Assembly: GCA_045568635.1 (NCBI GenBank)
Contig: JBJLAO010000002.1
Coordinates: 62,001 to 126,000 of the forward strand
Reading direction: 5' to 3'
Length of the DNA stretch: 64,000 nucleotides
From: MedAcidi-G1 sp000817085
GTDB lineage: Bacteria > Actinomycetota > Acidimicrobiia > Acidimicrobiales > MedAcidi-G1
Shown: positions 26,285-35,853 of the stretch, piece after piece
How positions within the stretch are numbered: the stretch's first letter is position 1
Layout: each line of letters starts with the position of its first letter
The notes under the pieces: generated by a model
What the model was told of the DNA's origin: nothing
The model's database searches: none
What the model saw: the letters and a program-made list of their open reading frames with translations, nothing else
Made by a program: the position numbers and the translations under genes

Positions 26285-26769
26285 TGCTGTATTTGTCTAA
26301 TTCCATTACCCAGATAATCAGGACGGTCAATTTCCGAATGAAGCTCACTTATTTTTTCAAGGTTACTAGCTAACGGTTCTCTGATCGGGGAAGCGCTTGG
26401 AATGCCGTCACTTATAGAGACGTGCAGCAACATTGATTCTTGCGTAGCCACAGGAGTTGAATTTTCATTGGCGAAAAGTGAATGGTGCAGCTGAATTCTC
26501 TTAGTGTCGCAATCAACTAAGATTGTCTCAGTGTGAATTTTTGACCCTTCTTTAACTTCTTCCAGAAAGCGAATCTGTGCTTCAACTGTGTAAAAGGTTC
26601 CGAAATCCTGCCTGTAGATAGAGTCGAACCCTATGTGAATTAGAAATTCATCTGAGGCTTCAGCAAAAGCAACACCGTAATAACCCTCAGTCATGTGAGA
26701 GTTGTAATCAATCCAATTTTTCGGAACTATTGTTTCCCAAATAGTTAAAGGTTTTGCCGTCATAATCAT
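26281..26769 (-). CDS. Hotdog thioesterase (betainyl-CoA thioesterase-like)
   Basis: 162 residues, one 4HBT hotdog domain. WETIVPKNWIDYNSHMTEGYYGVAFAEASDEFL is split by the family's D-Y-N-x-H-M signature, in which Asp and His line the active site; this variant is typical of betainyl-CoA thioesterase and the thioesterase domain fused to carnitine dehydrogenase. It is therefore a candidate for quaternary-amine (carnitine/betaine) catabolism, although no carnitine dehydrogenase is nearby. Translationally coupled to the MFS gene. Confidence 0.82.
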   Translation of the reverse strand: MIMTAKPLTIWETIVPKNWIDYNSHMTEGYYGVAFAEASDEFLIHIGFDSIYRQDFGTFYTVEAQIRFLEEVKEGSKIHTETILVDCDTKRIQLHHSLFANENSTPVATQESMLLHVSISDGIPSASPIREPLASNLEKISELHSEIDRPDYLGNGIRQIQQ

Positions 26770-26894
26770 CCAGATAAAAAATAAACAAACTAACCGAGCA
26801 ATCTAGCTCGTAAAAGAAATAGATCAATAAAAATTACTCATAAATCTGTTGGATCCGTAACGTGGAATTGATTACTATCGCCTATTGTTGTCTC

Positions 26895-27533
26895 ATGGAT
26901 CAAGAAACTATAAACGGATTACATGTTGTAGAGCATCCACTTGTTCAGCACAAATTAACTGAGATGCGCCGAAAAGATACTACAAGTCAAAATTTTAGAA
27001 CTCTTTTGAATGAGATAAGTCTTTTACTTGCTTACGAAGTAACTAGAGAACTCCCGACTGAAGAAGTCGAAATCGAAACGCCGCTTGTTAAGACTAAAAT
27101 GCCACAATTAAGTGCAATACCTTCAGTGGTTTCGATTTTGCGTGCTGGTAATGGTCTACTCGAGGGAGTTCTTCAGGTTATACCAAACGCGAGAGTGGGT
27201 CATGTGGGTTTATATCGAGACCATGATACTTTGCAGGCAGTTGAGTATTATTGCAAGTTTCCTCCTCTTGAAGGAGGAATGACAATAGTAGTCGACCCAA
27301 TGTTAGCTACGGGTAATTCCGCTAGTGCTGCATTAACACGTGTCAAAGAAGAAAAACCTTTCTCAATAAGGTTCCTTTGTCTTCTTGCTGCACCTGAGGG
27401 TGTGAAAGCGTTACGTGAAACTCATCCTGACGTCGAAATTTGGACAGCTTCATTGGATGAGAGATTGAATGAGAAGGGATACATAATGCCGGGATTAGGT
27501 GATGCTGGTGATCGTATCTACGGAACTGCGTAA
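26895..27533 (+). CDS. upp: Uracil phosphoribosyltransferase
   Basis: 212 residues from the ATG at 26895; the upstream in-frame GTG at 26862 would add 11 residues not found in the family. Converts uracil and PRPP to UMP (pyrimidine salvage). The N-terminal HPLVQHKLTEMRRKDT and FRTLLNEISLLLAYE, the SILRAGNGLLEG loop, the PRPP-binding VDPMLATGNSA and the C-terminal PGLGDAGDRIYGT uracil loop are all intact. Probably translated with plsC 10 nt downstream. Confidence 0.97.
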   Translation: MDQETINGLHVVEHPLVQHKLTEMRRKDTTSQNFRTLLNEISLLLAYEVTRELPTEEVEIETPLVKTKMPQLSAIPSVVSILRAGNGLLEGVLQVIPNARVGHVGLYRDHDTLQAVEYYCKFPPLEGGMTIVVDPMLATGNSASAALTRVKEEKPFSIRFLCLLAAPEGVKALRETHPDVEIWTASLDERLNEKGYIMPGLGDAGDRIYGTA

Positions 27534-27543
27534 ACTTTAGATT

Positions 27544-28209
27544 GTGACAATGCAAATAAATGATAAGGATAGGAAAAACCTACAAAAATCTTTTCGTAAC
27601 TTAACTTTATTTACAAGAAAATTGGCCAAAGTTGAAGTGGAGGATCTGCCAACTGAAATAGATGGCCCACTCATATACGCTTGTAATCACAGAAGCCTTT
27701 CGGATCTATTAATAGCTGGACCAACTTTTTTTCAATGGGGACAACCGATCAGAGCTCTTGTGGCGGCTTCTTACTTTAAACACCCGTTTATAGGGCCGAT
27801 ACTTAGAGGTTTAAAATGCATTCCCGTGCAGGGACTAGATGCAATAGATCAAGCCGCTGAGGCTTTAGACCATGGATGGTCGGTGGCGATAATGCCAGAA
27901 GGACGAGTGGTGCCACGGATGGAATGGATGGAAAGCGGCGTTTCGAGAGGACATATAGGTGTGGGTAAGCTTGCCATTGAAACAGGCTTTCCAGTTGTAG
28001 CGTCAGGCGCAAGCGGCAGTGAACTCCTCTGGCCAAGAGGTAGATATTTTCCTTTTATGAAACCTTGGAATAAGCAGCACGTTGTCTTGCGCTGTGAGTA
28101 TTTAGGAGTGATTGAAGAAGGAACACACCGTGATGCAACGGACTTAATCATGGAAGGTGTTAAACGCTGCGTAGAGAGAGCGGAGAGCGTGACTGGAATT
28201 ACTAGATAG
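27544..28209 (+). CDS. plsC: 1-acyl-sn-glycerol-3-phosphate acyltransferase (PlsC family)
   Basis: 221 residues, GTG start; an ATG two codons in is equally possible. Acyltransferase motifs: ACNHRSLSDLLI (HxxxxD), KCIPVQG (motif II region), MPEGRV (motif III, with E-G) and FPVVASGASG (motif IV). It adds the second acyl chain to lysophosphatidate in phospholipid synthesis at the membrane. The assignment to phosphatidate synthesis rather than another lipid acyl acceptor is by family. Confidence 0.85.
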   Translation: MTMQINDKDRKNLQKSFRNLTLFTRKLAKVEVEDLPTEIDGPLIYACNHRSLSDLLIAGPTFFQWGQPIRALVAASYFKHPFIGPILRGLKCIPVQGLDAIDQAAEALDHGWSVAIMPEGRVVPRMEWMESGVSRGHIGVGKLAIETGFPVVASGASGSELLWPRGRYFPFMKPWNKQHVVLRCEYLGVIEEGTHRDATDLIMEGVKRCVERAESVTGITR

Positions 28210-28212
28210 CTT

Positions 28213-29115
28213 TTAATAATGGTAAGGGAAAGACGAGAAGTCTCTTTCTCGTTTCTGCAAAAAAGCCTCCCTACCCTCTGACGCTTCGTCAGTCGAGTAG
28301 GCAAGTCTGGTCGCTTCACCGGCAAAAAGCTGCTGTCCAACTAATCCATCGTCGATTAAATTGAAAGCAAATTTGAGCATACGTATAGCCGTAGGACTTT
28401 TAGAATTAATTTCAGCAGCCCATTTAAGCGCTTCGATTTCCAGATTTTTATGTTCGACTACTTTGTTAACCATTCCCATTTCAAACGCTTCAACAGCATC
28501 ATAAGTGCGGCCTAAAAAGAAAATTTCTCTAGCAAACTTTTGACCCACCTGTCGAGCTAAGTAAGCAGACCCGTAACCGCCATCAAAACTCGCCACATCA
28601 GCATCTGTTTGTTTAAATCTGGCATGTTCGCGACTTGCGAGTGTCAGGTCAGAAACTACGTGAAGACTATGACCACCACCAGCTGCCCAACCTGGTACAA
28701 CAGCAATTACAACTTTTGGCATAAAACGAATTAATCTCTGAACTTCAAGTATGTGAAGTCTGCCGGTTTTTGAAACGTCGTCCTCGTCGTCGTATTCGTA
28801 ACCATTTTTTCCGCGAATGCGTTGATCACCTCCGGAACAGAAAGCCCACTCACCATCTTTTTGAGAAGGACCATTGCCAGTTAAAAGAATCGAACCTACG
28901 TCAGTAGTCATTCGTGCATGGTCCAGAGCTGAATAAAGTTCGTCTACAGTTTTTGGTCGAAAAGCGTTTCTAACCTCAGGTCTGTTAATAGCAATTCGTA
29001 CCGTGCCATATTTTTTTGAACGATGATAAGTAATATCAGAAAAATCGAATTCCTTATTTTCTGACCACTCATCTTCTTGAAAGATGCTTGAAATGATAGG
29101 TTTTTTACTATTCAC
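28213..29115 (-). CDS. menB: 1,4-dihydroxy-2-naphthoyl-CoA synthase
   Basis: 300 residues, GTG start. Crotonase-fold enzyme that closes the second ring of naphthoquinone in menaquinone synthesis. MenB-specific stretches: ITYHRSKKYGTVRIAINRPE with VRNAFRPKTVDEL, WAFCSGGDQRIRGKNGYEY (oxyanion hole and the MenB loop), VPGWAAGGGHSLHVVSDLT, and FDGGYGSAYLARQVGQK with the conserved Asp and Tyr. It implies that the organism makes menaquinone, but no other men genes are in the window. Confidence 0.96.
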   Translation of the reverse strand: MNSKKPIISSIFQEDEWSENKEFDFSDITYHRSKKYGTVRIAINRPEVRNAFRPKTVDELYSALDHARMTTDVGSILLTGNGPSQKDGEWAFCSGGDQRIRGKNGYEYDDEDDVSKTGRLHILEVQRLIRFMPKVVIAVVPGWAAGGGHSLHVVSDLTLASREHARFKQTDADVASFDGGYGSAYLARQVGQKFAREIFFLGRTYDAVEAFEMGMVNKVVEHKNLEIEALKWAAEINSKSPTAIRMLKFAFNLIDDGLVGQQLFAGEATRLAYSTDEASEGREAFLQKRERDFSSFPYHY

Positions 29116-29188
29116 AAGAGTCTCATTGTACTATCGGCACATAAAACGCTACTTTTTTGTTCTAGTAATTTAACTCGAATAGGTAAAC

Positions 29189-31432
29189 ATGGAAAAATTT
29201 GAAGGTTTAATCGGAAAAACTTACGAAGATTCAACACCATGGTGGCCAGAAATCAAACAGCCGCCAGTGGGGAGTCCTAACGTAGTTGTTATTTTGCTTG
29301 ATGATACAGGATTCGCTCACCTTGGATGCTACGGCTCCTCAATCGACACCCCTAATATGGATAAATTGGCTGAAGAAGGTCTACAGTTCACGAATTTTCA
29401 TACAACTGCACTTTGCTCCCCAACTCGTGCATGTCTTTTAACTGGTCGAAACCATCACACGGTTGGGATGCGAGCTGTTTCAAATATGAGAAGCGGATTC
29501 CCTCATTTGCGTGGTCGGGTTACAAAGCACGCAGCGAATATAGCTGAAATACTCCGAAACGAAGGTTACGGAACATACTGTGTAGGTAAATGGCATTTGA
29601 CGCCAATGGAAGAAACTTCTGGAGCAGGTCCGTTTGAACATTGGCCAACTCAAAGTGGGTTTGACCGTTTTTACGGTTTCCTGCAAGGAGAAACAGATCA
29701 ATTTCATCCTGAACTAACTCTTGATAATCATCATATTGAGAGAGCAAAAGAAAAAGATGACTATCATCTGAGCGAAGACTTAGTGGAGAATGCCTGTAAG
29801 TTCATTAACGACTCTAAGTCTATTTACCCAGAGCAACCGTTCTTTCTTTATTTGACATTTGGAGCTACGCATGCGCCTCACCAAGCTCCACAGGAATTTC
29901 TTGATAAGTATCGCGGTAAATTTGATTCCGGGTGGGACCAGATACGCGGAGAATGGTTTGAAAGGCAGAAAGAATTAGGAGTAATTCCGGAAGACACCGT
30001 GTTAGCTGATCGAAACCCAGGAGTTGAAGAATGGGATTCTTTAAGCGTAAATGAAAAATCTTTTGCATGTCGATTACAGGAAGCGTTTGCAGCGATGTTG
30101 GATCATACCGATGCTCAAATCGGAAATTTCTTAAAGTACTTAGATGACATGGATTTGAAAGAAAATACGATCGTCATGCTTCTTTCCGATAATGGAGCAA
30201 GTCAAGAAGGTGGACCGACAGGGTTGATGGATGAAATGAAATATTTCAATCTGGTTCCAGAAGATGTGGATAAAGCAGTTGAGAAGTTAGACGATATCGG
30301 GGGCCCAAAGTCGCACACTAATTATCCGTGGGGCTGGGCACAAGCGGGTAATTGCCCTATGCGCTGGTATAAACAGACTACTCATGGCGGGGGAGTCAGA
30401 GACCCATTCATTATTCGTTGGCCAAAGGTAATAAAAGATAAAGGTGCAAAGCGGAATCAGTTTCATCATGTAACTGACGTCGTGCCATCAATTTTAGAAA
30501 TATTGGGGTTGGAAGCACCTGACAGCTTTAATGGAATTGAACAACTTGAAGTTGCCGGTACTAGTTTCGCTTATTTACTTAATTCTGAAACTGAACCAAC
30601 ACGTAAAAAAGTTCAGTATTTTGAAATGTTTGGACATCGAGCTATCTGGAGTGACGGATGGAAGGCCGTATCACGCCATGAATTTAGGGGAGATTACGAA
30701 GAAGAAGAATGGGAACTATTCCATCTTGACAGAGATATTTCAGAGACTAATAATCTTGCTGAAGCTGAATCGGAACGCTTAAAAGAGATGGTTCAGATGT
30801 GGTGGGATGAAGCAGAAAAACATGGTGTCTTGCCCTTAGATGATAGAACACTTGAGCTGTTTAGATCGTCAACAGGAAAGGGATCACCTCACGCTAAAAG
30901 AACCTATGTTTATCGGCATCCGATTTCTCATATGCCAGCAGGGGTTGCGGCGAACATGGGCAATAGATCATTTATCATTGAAGCTGAGATTAATAGAAAT
31001 AAAAATGAAAATGGCGTTCTTTTGGCAATTGGAGGTTCAAACGTCGGACTGTCACTGTTTATGAAAGATGAACGACTCGTATTCGACTACAACATTTTTT
31101 ACGAGCACGTAATTCTCGAAAGTGATGTAACTGTCCCAGAAGGAGATGTCAGGGTGGGTGTTTATCTGGAGCGTAAGGATCCAAGTGGTGAAGTGACTTT
31201 ATTGATAAACGGAGATGAAGCAGGAAAAATAGATCTTCCTTTTGTCATTAGAATTTTGGGTAGTACTGGTATGGACATTGGAAGAGATTCACTTTCTCCT
31301 GTATCAGAACAATACGACGCTCCCTTTCCATTCGAAGGTGAGATTAATCAAGTCGCTGTTCACCTGCCTGAACGAGGCGACACATTGGAGGAATCTTTTC
31401 TAGCGATGCGTGTGGAGCTGGGAATGGAGTAA
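29189..31432 (+). CDS. Arylsulfatase (type I, Cys-type sulfatase)
   Basis: 747 residues. The sulfatase motif CSPTRACLLTGR (76-87) carries Cys76, which must be converted to formylglycine; metal ligands are Asp38/Asp39 in LLDDTGF and the later SDNGAS pair. The long form with a C-terminal beta domain (about 550-747) is like the actinobacterial and proteobacterial AtsA group. No signal peptide is visible, so it may act in the cytoplasm on small sulfate esters. A formylglycine-generating enzyme is not encoded in this window. Confidence 0.93.
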   Translation: MEKFEGLIGKTYEDSTPWWPEIKQPPVGSPNVVVILLDDTGFAHLGCYGSSIDTPNMDKLAEEGLQFTNFHTTALCSPTRACLLTGRNHHTVGMRAVSNMRSGFPHLRGRVTKHAANIAEILRNEGYGTYCVGKWHLTPMEETSGAGPFEHWPTQSGFDRFYGFLQGETDQFHPELTLDNHHIERAKEKDDYHLSEDLVENACKFINDSKSIYPEQPFFLYLTFGATHAPHQAPQEFLDKYRGKFDSGWDQIRGEWFERQKELGVIPEDTVLADRNPGVEEWDSLSVNEKSFACRLQEAFAAMLDHTDAQIGNFLKYLDDMDLKENTIVMLLSDNGASQEGGPTGLMDEMKYFNLVPEDVDKAVEKLDDIGGPKSHTNYPWGWAQAGNCPMRWYKQTTHGGGVRDPFIIRWPKVIKDKGAKRNQFHHVTDVVPSILEILGLEAPDSFNGIEQLEVAGTSFAYLLNSETEPTRKKVQYFEMFGHRAIWSDGWKAVSRHEFRGDYEEEEWELFHLDRDISETNNLAEAESERLKEMVQMWWDEAEKHGVLPLDDRTLELFRSSTGKGSPHAKRTYVYRHPISHMPAGVAANMGNRSFIIEAEINRNKNENGVLLAIGGSNVGLSLFMKDERLVFDYNIFYEHVILESDVTVPEGDVRVGVYLERKDPSGEVTLLINGDEAGKIDLPFVIRILGSTGMDIGRDSLSPVSEQYDAPFPFEGEINQVAVHLPERGDTLEESFLAMRVELGME

Positions 31433-31434
31433 TT

Positions 31435-33831
31435 TTAAGACTCGGGTTTTATTACCTCTAGTGCACCACTTTCAATAAGTGATTCAAATAGTTCTTTCTT
31501 CATTGAAAGATCAGTCAGGCAGATTTCTTCGGTGTGCTCACCTATTAGAGGTGCACGGGTTATCACTGGAGGTGCCATTTTAGATCCAGTTATGCATGCT
31601 CCATCAAGAACAATTTCACCAACCCCACCCAACTGTTCAACTTTTGGTAAGAAATTGCGAGCAAGAAGATGCTCATCGCTTAATTGTTCAGCTGCATTTA
31701 AGACTCGACCCGCAGGAACTCCAGAATTTTGGCATAATTTCTCTACTTCTCGGGCTGATAATGAATTTGTCCAAACCGAAACCATAGAACTTAGATTCTC
31801 CCTGTGTTCAATTCTGTAACTATTGACAGAATATTTTTCTATTAATGCAGTATCAATCCCCATTAGAGAAGAGAGTTTTTTCCAGTCATCATCATTTCTT
31901 ACACAGATGACGCACCATTCTTCCTCTCCCTTACATGGGAAAGGCCCCCATGGGGCGCCCCTTTCAGAATCATTCCCTTGAGGATTTAAGGAATCCGGCT
32001 CCATAGCTTCTTTACAGAAAAGGTCACCGAGAGTTCCTAATAGCACCTCTACTTGAGCAACTTCAATATGATTGCCTGCTTGGCCACGATTAATATTAAT
32101 CATTGCTGCAAGAGCGAAAACTGAACAAAGTCGACCGGCTAGATGGTCTGGATGAATCGCACTAGTTCCAGGTGGAGGGTCCCCATCTTTGAAGGCCCAA
32201 AGCCAAGACAAACCACTTACAGTTTGAATAGTTGGGCCGTAACCATTCCAATTGGCAAAATCACCTTTACTTCCCATCAATTGACTGCTGATCATTATTA
32301 CGTTTGGGTTAATTTGACTTATTGTTTTGTACCCAAGCCCCAATGCATCCATTGTTCCCGTCGAGTTGTTTTCAATTACTACATGTGAGTTTTTGATTAG
32401 TTCGAGCACAACTTCCCGAGCTTTTTCGTCTTTTAGATTTGCCCCAAATGCACGTTTACTACGATTCGATGAGGCGAAAGAAGCTGTCATGGTGCCTCCA
32501 AGTACAATACGAATAAAATCTGGGTATTCCCAGCTCTCTACTTTTACGACATCAGCGCCATACTCAGCGAGCATGCGTCCACACTCGACTCCGACTCCGC
32601 CGTGTCCAAAATCAACTACTTTCAATCCTTCAAGAGGGCGATCTGCAGGCGGGAGAGAGTCGCTGGGCGAAGAAAATGGTTCTTGTTTAAATTCTGGAAG
32701 GTCTTGATTTAATGTAGGGGATGGAAATCTGTAGCCAACGCGTTGGCTATCAACCTCAGCGAACCCTGACATCACGGGCGCAGTAATACCTTTAGCAATT
32801 TCAAGATTTTGAAAAGTTCCACGTGATTTGTAATGGGTATTAGCTAAAACATCCGAAGGTTTGAGCATGGGAGTGGCTATAACGCCACGTTTCTGTGCTT
32901 CTATGCAACCCTCAATCATTGCTTTGTCTTTCCAGTGTTCCCAAAAAAGTGGATTAATTACGTCAAGATTCAAGTATCGATTAATAGTACTTTCCCAATA
33001 TTCGTCAGCAAAACTTTCTGGCGAACCCATCCATTCCCACAAGGACTTCCATTGTCTAGGAGCCAGAATTACTTGTCTAACGAAACCATCAGCACAAGGA
33101 ATATGTGGGTACAGAGGACTATCGCCAGACCTTATAAGCGTGGCTGGACCACCAGACACTTCACTTGCGGAAGCATTTGGAATACCCCAAGTATTCATTT
33201 GAGCTAGTGCTTCAACTGCTGAAACATCGATGTGTTGTCCTGTCCCATTTCGATCCCTGTGTAAAATACCTAGAAGAGTTGCGTAAGCACCAACTATTCC
33301 GAGCGTGTCGTAAGAAATTGACCCAGGTGCCAATAGGGGGGGTTTATCAATCACACCTGAGACTGAGAGCCATCCGGAACGTGCAAAAACAATGTCATCA
33401 GTGGCAATAAAAGACGAGTCGGGTCCTGTCTGTCCAAAATCTGTGAGAGAAACAATTATTAGAGAGGGATTTTCACTCATCAAAAATTCAGGTGATAAAC
33501 CTAACTCAGAGAGAGTTCCCGGTAAGAAGGTTTCTATCAGCACATCACTTTGTTTCACTACGGATAAAAGTTCCTCTAGGCCATCGTCAGTTTCAAAGTC
33601 GATTACAGCTGAACGCTTATTGAGGTTACGATAGGCAAAGTATAAGGAAGTTCCATCTGGAGCGAATGGCCCTATGGAACGAGATGATGCACCAGATGCA
33701 GATTCAATTTTGAGTACATCAGCACCTAAGTCACCAAGTATGCGACCACATAGCTCACCTTTCTCATCGGATAAATCGAGAACGCGTAAGTTCTCTAAAG
33801 GTGAAAACTCTCTGTTGAATTTATTTTCCAT
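31435..33831 (-). CDS. Two-domain CaiB/BaiF (class III) CoA-transferase
   Basis: 798 residues made of two class III CoA-transferase modules in tandem. First: LRVLDLSDEKGELCGRILGDLGADVLKIE and RNLNKRSAVIDFET (about 14-390). Second: LEGLKVVDFGHGGVGVECGRM, AEYGADVVKVESW and SNRSKRAFGANLKDEKAR (about 395-790). The usual enzyme is a 400-residue dimer of intertwined subunits, so fusion ties the pair together. The first module shows no obvious catalytic Asp in the typical ...MGRPDL region, so only one site may be active. Acyl donor and acceptor are unknown. Confidence 0.88.
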   Translation of the reverse strand: MENKFNREFSPLENLRVLDLSDEKGELCGRILGDLGADVLKIESASGASSRSIGPFAPDGTSLYFAYRNLNKRSAVIDFETDDGLEELLSVVKQSDVLIETFLPGTLSELGLSPEFLMSENPSLIIVSLTDFGQTGPDSSFIATDDIVFARSGWLSVSGVIDKPPLLAPGSISYDTLGIVGAYATLLGILHRDRNGTGQHIDVSAVEALAQMNTWGIPNASASEVSGGPATLIRSGDSPLYPHIPCADGFVRQVILAPRQWKSLWEWMGSPESFADEYWESTINRYLNLDVINPLFWEHWKDKAMIEGCIEAQKRGVIATPMLKPSDVLANTHYKSRGTFQNLEIAKGITAPVMSGFAEVDSQRVGYRFPSPTLNQDLPEFKQEPFSSPSDSLPPADRPLEGLKVVDFGHGGVGVECGRMLAEYGADVVKVESWEYPDFIRIVLGGTMTASFASSNRSKRAFGANLKDEKAREVVLELIKNSHVVIENNSTGTMDALGLGYKTISQINPNVIMISSQLMGSKGDFANWNGYGPTIQTVSGLSWLWAFKDGDPPPGTSAIHPDHLAGRLCSVFALAAMININRGQAGNHIEVAQVEVLLGTLGDLFCKEAMEPDSLNPQGNDSERGAPWGPFPCKGEEEWCVICVRNDDDWKKLSSLMGIDTALIEKYSVNSYRIEHRENLSSMVSVWTNSLSAREVEKLCQNSGVPAGRVLNAAEQLSDEHLLARNFLPKVEQLGGVGEIVLDGACITGSKMAPPVITRAPLIGEHTEEICLTDLSMKKELFESLIESGALEVIKPES

Positions 33832-33926
33832 TTTGACGTATAGTAATTGCTAATTTTAAAATTGTCGACGCGGATGTGTCTCCTTTCTGACTATATAGAG
33901 TGCTTTATTCGGGCTAAAGTGCGAGA
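33832..33926. other. Divergent intergenic spacer
   Basis: 95 nt between the CoA-transferase and the M23 peptidase genes. It must carry both promoters. I see only AT-rich sequence and no repeat or hairpin that I would defend. Confidence 0.4.
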
Positions 33927-35093
33927 GTGAAGAAACGAATTTGGCACGCCCTTTTCCTCATCGCCATATCTTTGCTCTTAGTTTCAACAGGTGAAAAAGC
34001 TATAGGGGAAACCGATTCAATCCGCGATGCTCGTGAAAAGAGGCAGGATGCTTCAAATCGGCGCGCTGATGCCGCAGCAATTCTCAAATTAGCAGAAGCT
34101 GATGATGCTGCAGTCGTAGAAGCTTTAAATGATCTAGATGCTGCTGTTGCAATGGAAGAAGCAAAGATTGAAGCTGCAAGGCAGGCTATAGAGGCTGCTG
34201 AAGCAGAAGCCACTCTTCGTTGGGTTGAAACAGACCAAGTAGTCAAAGGAATTGAGGACTTAAGAAGGCGTTTACGAGACCTTGCAGTTGATGTGTATGT
34301 TTCAAGCATGAACCCAAGTTCATTTTTTGAATCTGATGATATGTCAAGCGCTGTCAGAAAATCCGCAATTCTAAGTGCCGTATCTGGTGACCAGGGTGAT
34401 TTAGTCGATCAATTGAGGGCGTTAGAAGCAGACAAGGAAGAAATAGCTCGCTCGGCTGATCAAGCTATTCGCGATGCTGAGAGAAACCAGCTTGAAATTG
34501 AAGCTGGTTTATTGGTACTCGATAGTCGAATTGTAGAAAGAGAAACGACCCGAGATGAGGTGCAAGAGCGAATTGAATTAGCAGAAGCTGAAGTTGCAGA
34601 CTGGAAACGCGAACAGTATTTAATGGCGATACTTATAGATAATCTAGTTGCTGAAGAGTTAAGAAAATCTGCTCCCGACTTAACGAAAGAGTCAGGTCAA
34701 GGCTTTATTTTACCGATCGACAAGAGCAGCGTAGTCACCTCTGCATACGGAATGCGAACCCACCCGATTTTAGGAGTAAAACGAATGCACAACGGAGTCG
34801 ATTTTGACTGTGTCAAAAACCAGCCAATCTGGGCGGCTAAAAAAGCGAAAGTTGCATTTGCAGGGACTAAAGGTTATTACGGTAAAACGGTGATACTCGA
34901 ACATGAAGGACCAGTTTTGACTCTTTATGCGCACTTGAATGAAATTCTAGTTTCCACTGGGATGGAAGTTGCTACAGGCGATTTGATTGGAAAGTGCGGA
35001 ACAACAGGCCGTTCGACTGGCAATCACCTTCACTTTGAAGTTCGGACTGGTGGCGAAGCAAAAGATCCGATGATTGTGTTACCCAAAAACTAA
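33927..35093 (+). CDS. Exported M23 (LytM) metallopeptidase with coiled coil
   Basis: 388 residues, GTG start. N-terminal signal peptide (KKRIWHALFLIAISLLLVST), a long charged coiled coil (about 30-245), then a LytM domain: HPILGVKRMHNGVDFDC (His and Asp ligands), ILEHEGPVLTLYAHL and GNHLHFEVR (HxH). Layout matches murein hydrolases or their activators of the EnvC/NlpD group, and the zinc ligands appear intact, so it can be a peptidoglycan endopeptidase. Probably acts at cell division or wall growth outside the membrane. Confidence 0.92.
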   Translation: MKKRIWHALFLIAISLLLVSTGEKAIGETDSIRDAREKRQDASNRRADAAAILKLAEADDAAVVEALNDLDAAVAMEEAKIEAARQAIEAAEAEATLRWVETDQVVKGIEDLRRRLRDLAVDVYVSSMNPSSFFESDDMSSAVRKSAILSAVSGDQGDLVDQLRALEADKEEIARSADQAIRDAERNQLEIEAGLLVLDSRIVERETTRDEVQERIELAEAEVADWKREQYLMAILIDNLVAEELRKSAPDLTKESGQGFILPIDKSSVVTSAYGMRTHPILGVKRMHNGVDFDCVKNQPIWAAKKAKVAFAGTKGYYGKTVILEHEGPVLTLYAHLNEILVSTGMEVATGDLIGKCGTTGRSTGNHLHFEVRTGGEAKDPMIVLPKN

Positions 35094-35102
35094 AGGAAAT
35101 TA

Positions 35103-35849
35103 ATGTCTGACAAAAACTTTAAGATCGGTGTAGTCGGAGCGGGTGTAATGGGTTCTGGAATTGCTCAGGTTATGGCATTATCTGGCTGTGAAGTGACATG
35201 TCGTGACATAGATAGTGAAGTAATAAATGCGGCCTTAATAAATGTTGACTCTGGGCGTTTTGGGCTCAAAAATGCTGTTAAACGGGGAATGATAAGTGAG
35301 GAAGATGCGAGCAGCACTTTGAGCAGAATTAATTTCACAACAGATGTAGATGCTTTAAACGATACTGATTTAATAATTGAAGCGATTCCAGAAAGATTCG
35401 ACTTGAAAGTTTCATTCTGGAAGGAACTTGATAAGTCAGCGCATGTGGAAACAATTTTTGCTTCTAATTCTAGTGGCTTTCCAATTTCTGCAATGGCAGC
35501 AGCAACTGAAAGACCGGACCGTTTTATAGGATGGCACTGGGCGTCACCTGCTCCGGTTATGAAGCTAGCTGAGATCGTGAGAGGGAGAGAAACTTCGCAA
35601 GAAACAGTGGACACTGTTGTTTCTCTAGCTGAATCGGCTGGGAAAAATCCAGTTGTTATTTCAGATACAGATTCCAATTGGGGTTATGTAACAAATCGTG
35701 TTTATTTTGCGATGGTTAAGGAAGCCGCTGCAGTTGTTAATGAGGGTATTGCCGATCGCGATCAAGTCGATCAGCTTATGACTGACTGTTTTCGATGGCC
35801 CTCTGGCCCTTTTGGGATGACGCGAGGTGCCACTTCAGGATGGAAATAA
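35103..35849 (+). CDS. 3-hydroxyacyl-CoA dehydrogenase, short C-terminal domain
   Basis: 248 residues. The NAD-binding domain is complete: IGVVGAGVMGSGIAQVMALS, EAIPERFDLKVSFWKELD (catalytic Glu region) and FASNSSGFPISAMAAAT, then GWHWASPAPVMKLAEIV. The helical dimer domain is shorter than in the usual 280-residue enzymes and stops after WPSGPFGMTRGATSGWK. The stop is followed in 4 nt by the next start. Either a genuine short subfamily or a 3' truncation. Beta-oxidation or 3-hydroxybutyrate-type chemistry is the family role. Confidence 0.82.
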   Translation: MSDKNFKIGVVGAGVMGSGIAQVMALSGCEVTCRDIDSEVINAALINVDSGRFGLKNAVKRGMISEEDASSTLSRINFTTDVDALNDTDLIIEAIPERFDLKVSFWKELDKSAHVETIFASNSSGFPISAMAAATERPDRFIGWHWASPAPVMKLAEIVRGRETSQETVDTVVSLAESAGKNPVVISDTDSNWGYVTNRVYFAMVKEAAAVVNEGIADRDQVDQLMTDCFRWPSGPFGMTRGATSGWK

Positions 35850-35853
35850 TCAA

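Noticed and set aside
34000..34309. Ala/Ser-rich reverse-strand open frame opposite the M23 peptidase coiled coil
   Set aside because: Low-complexity shadow of the coiled-coil coding sequence with no ribosome site or family features.
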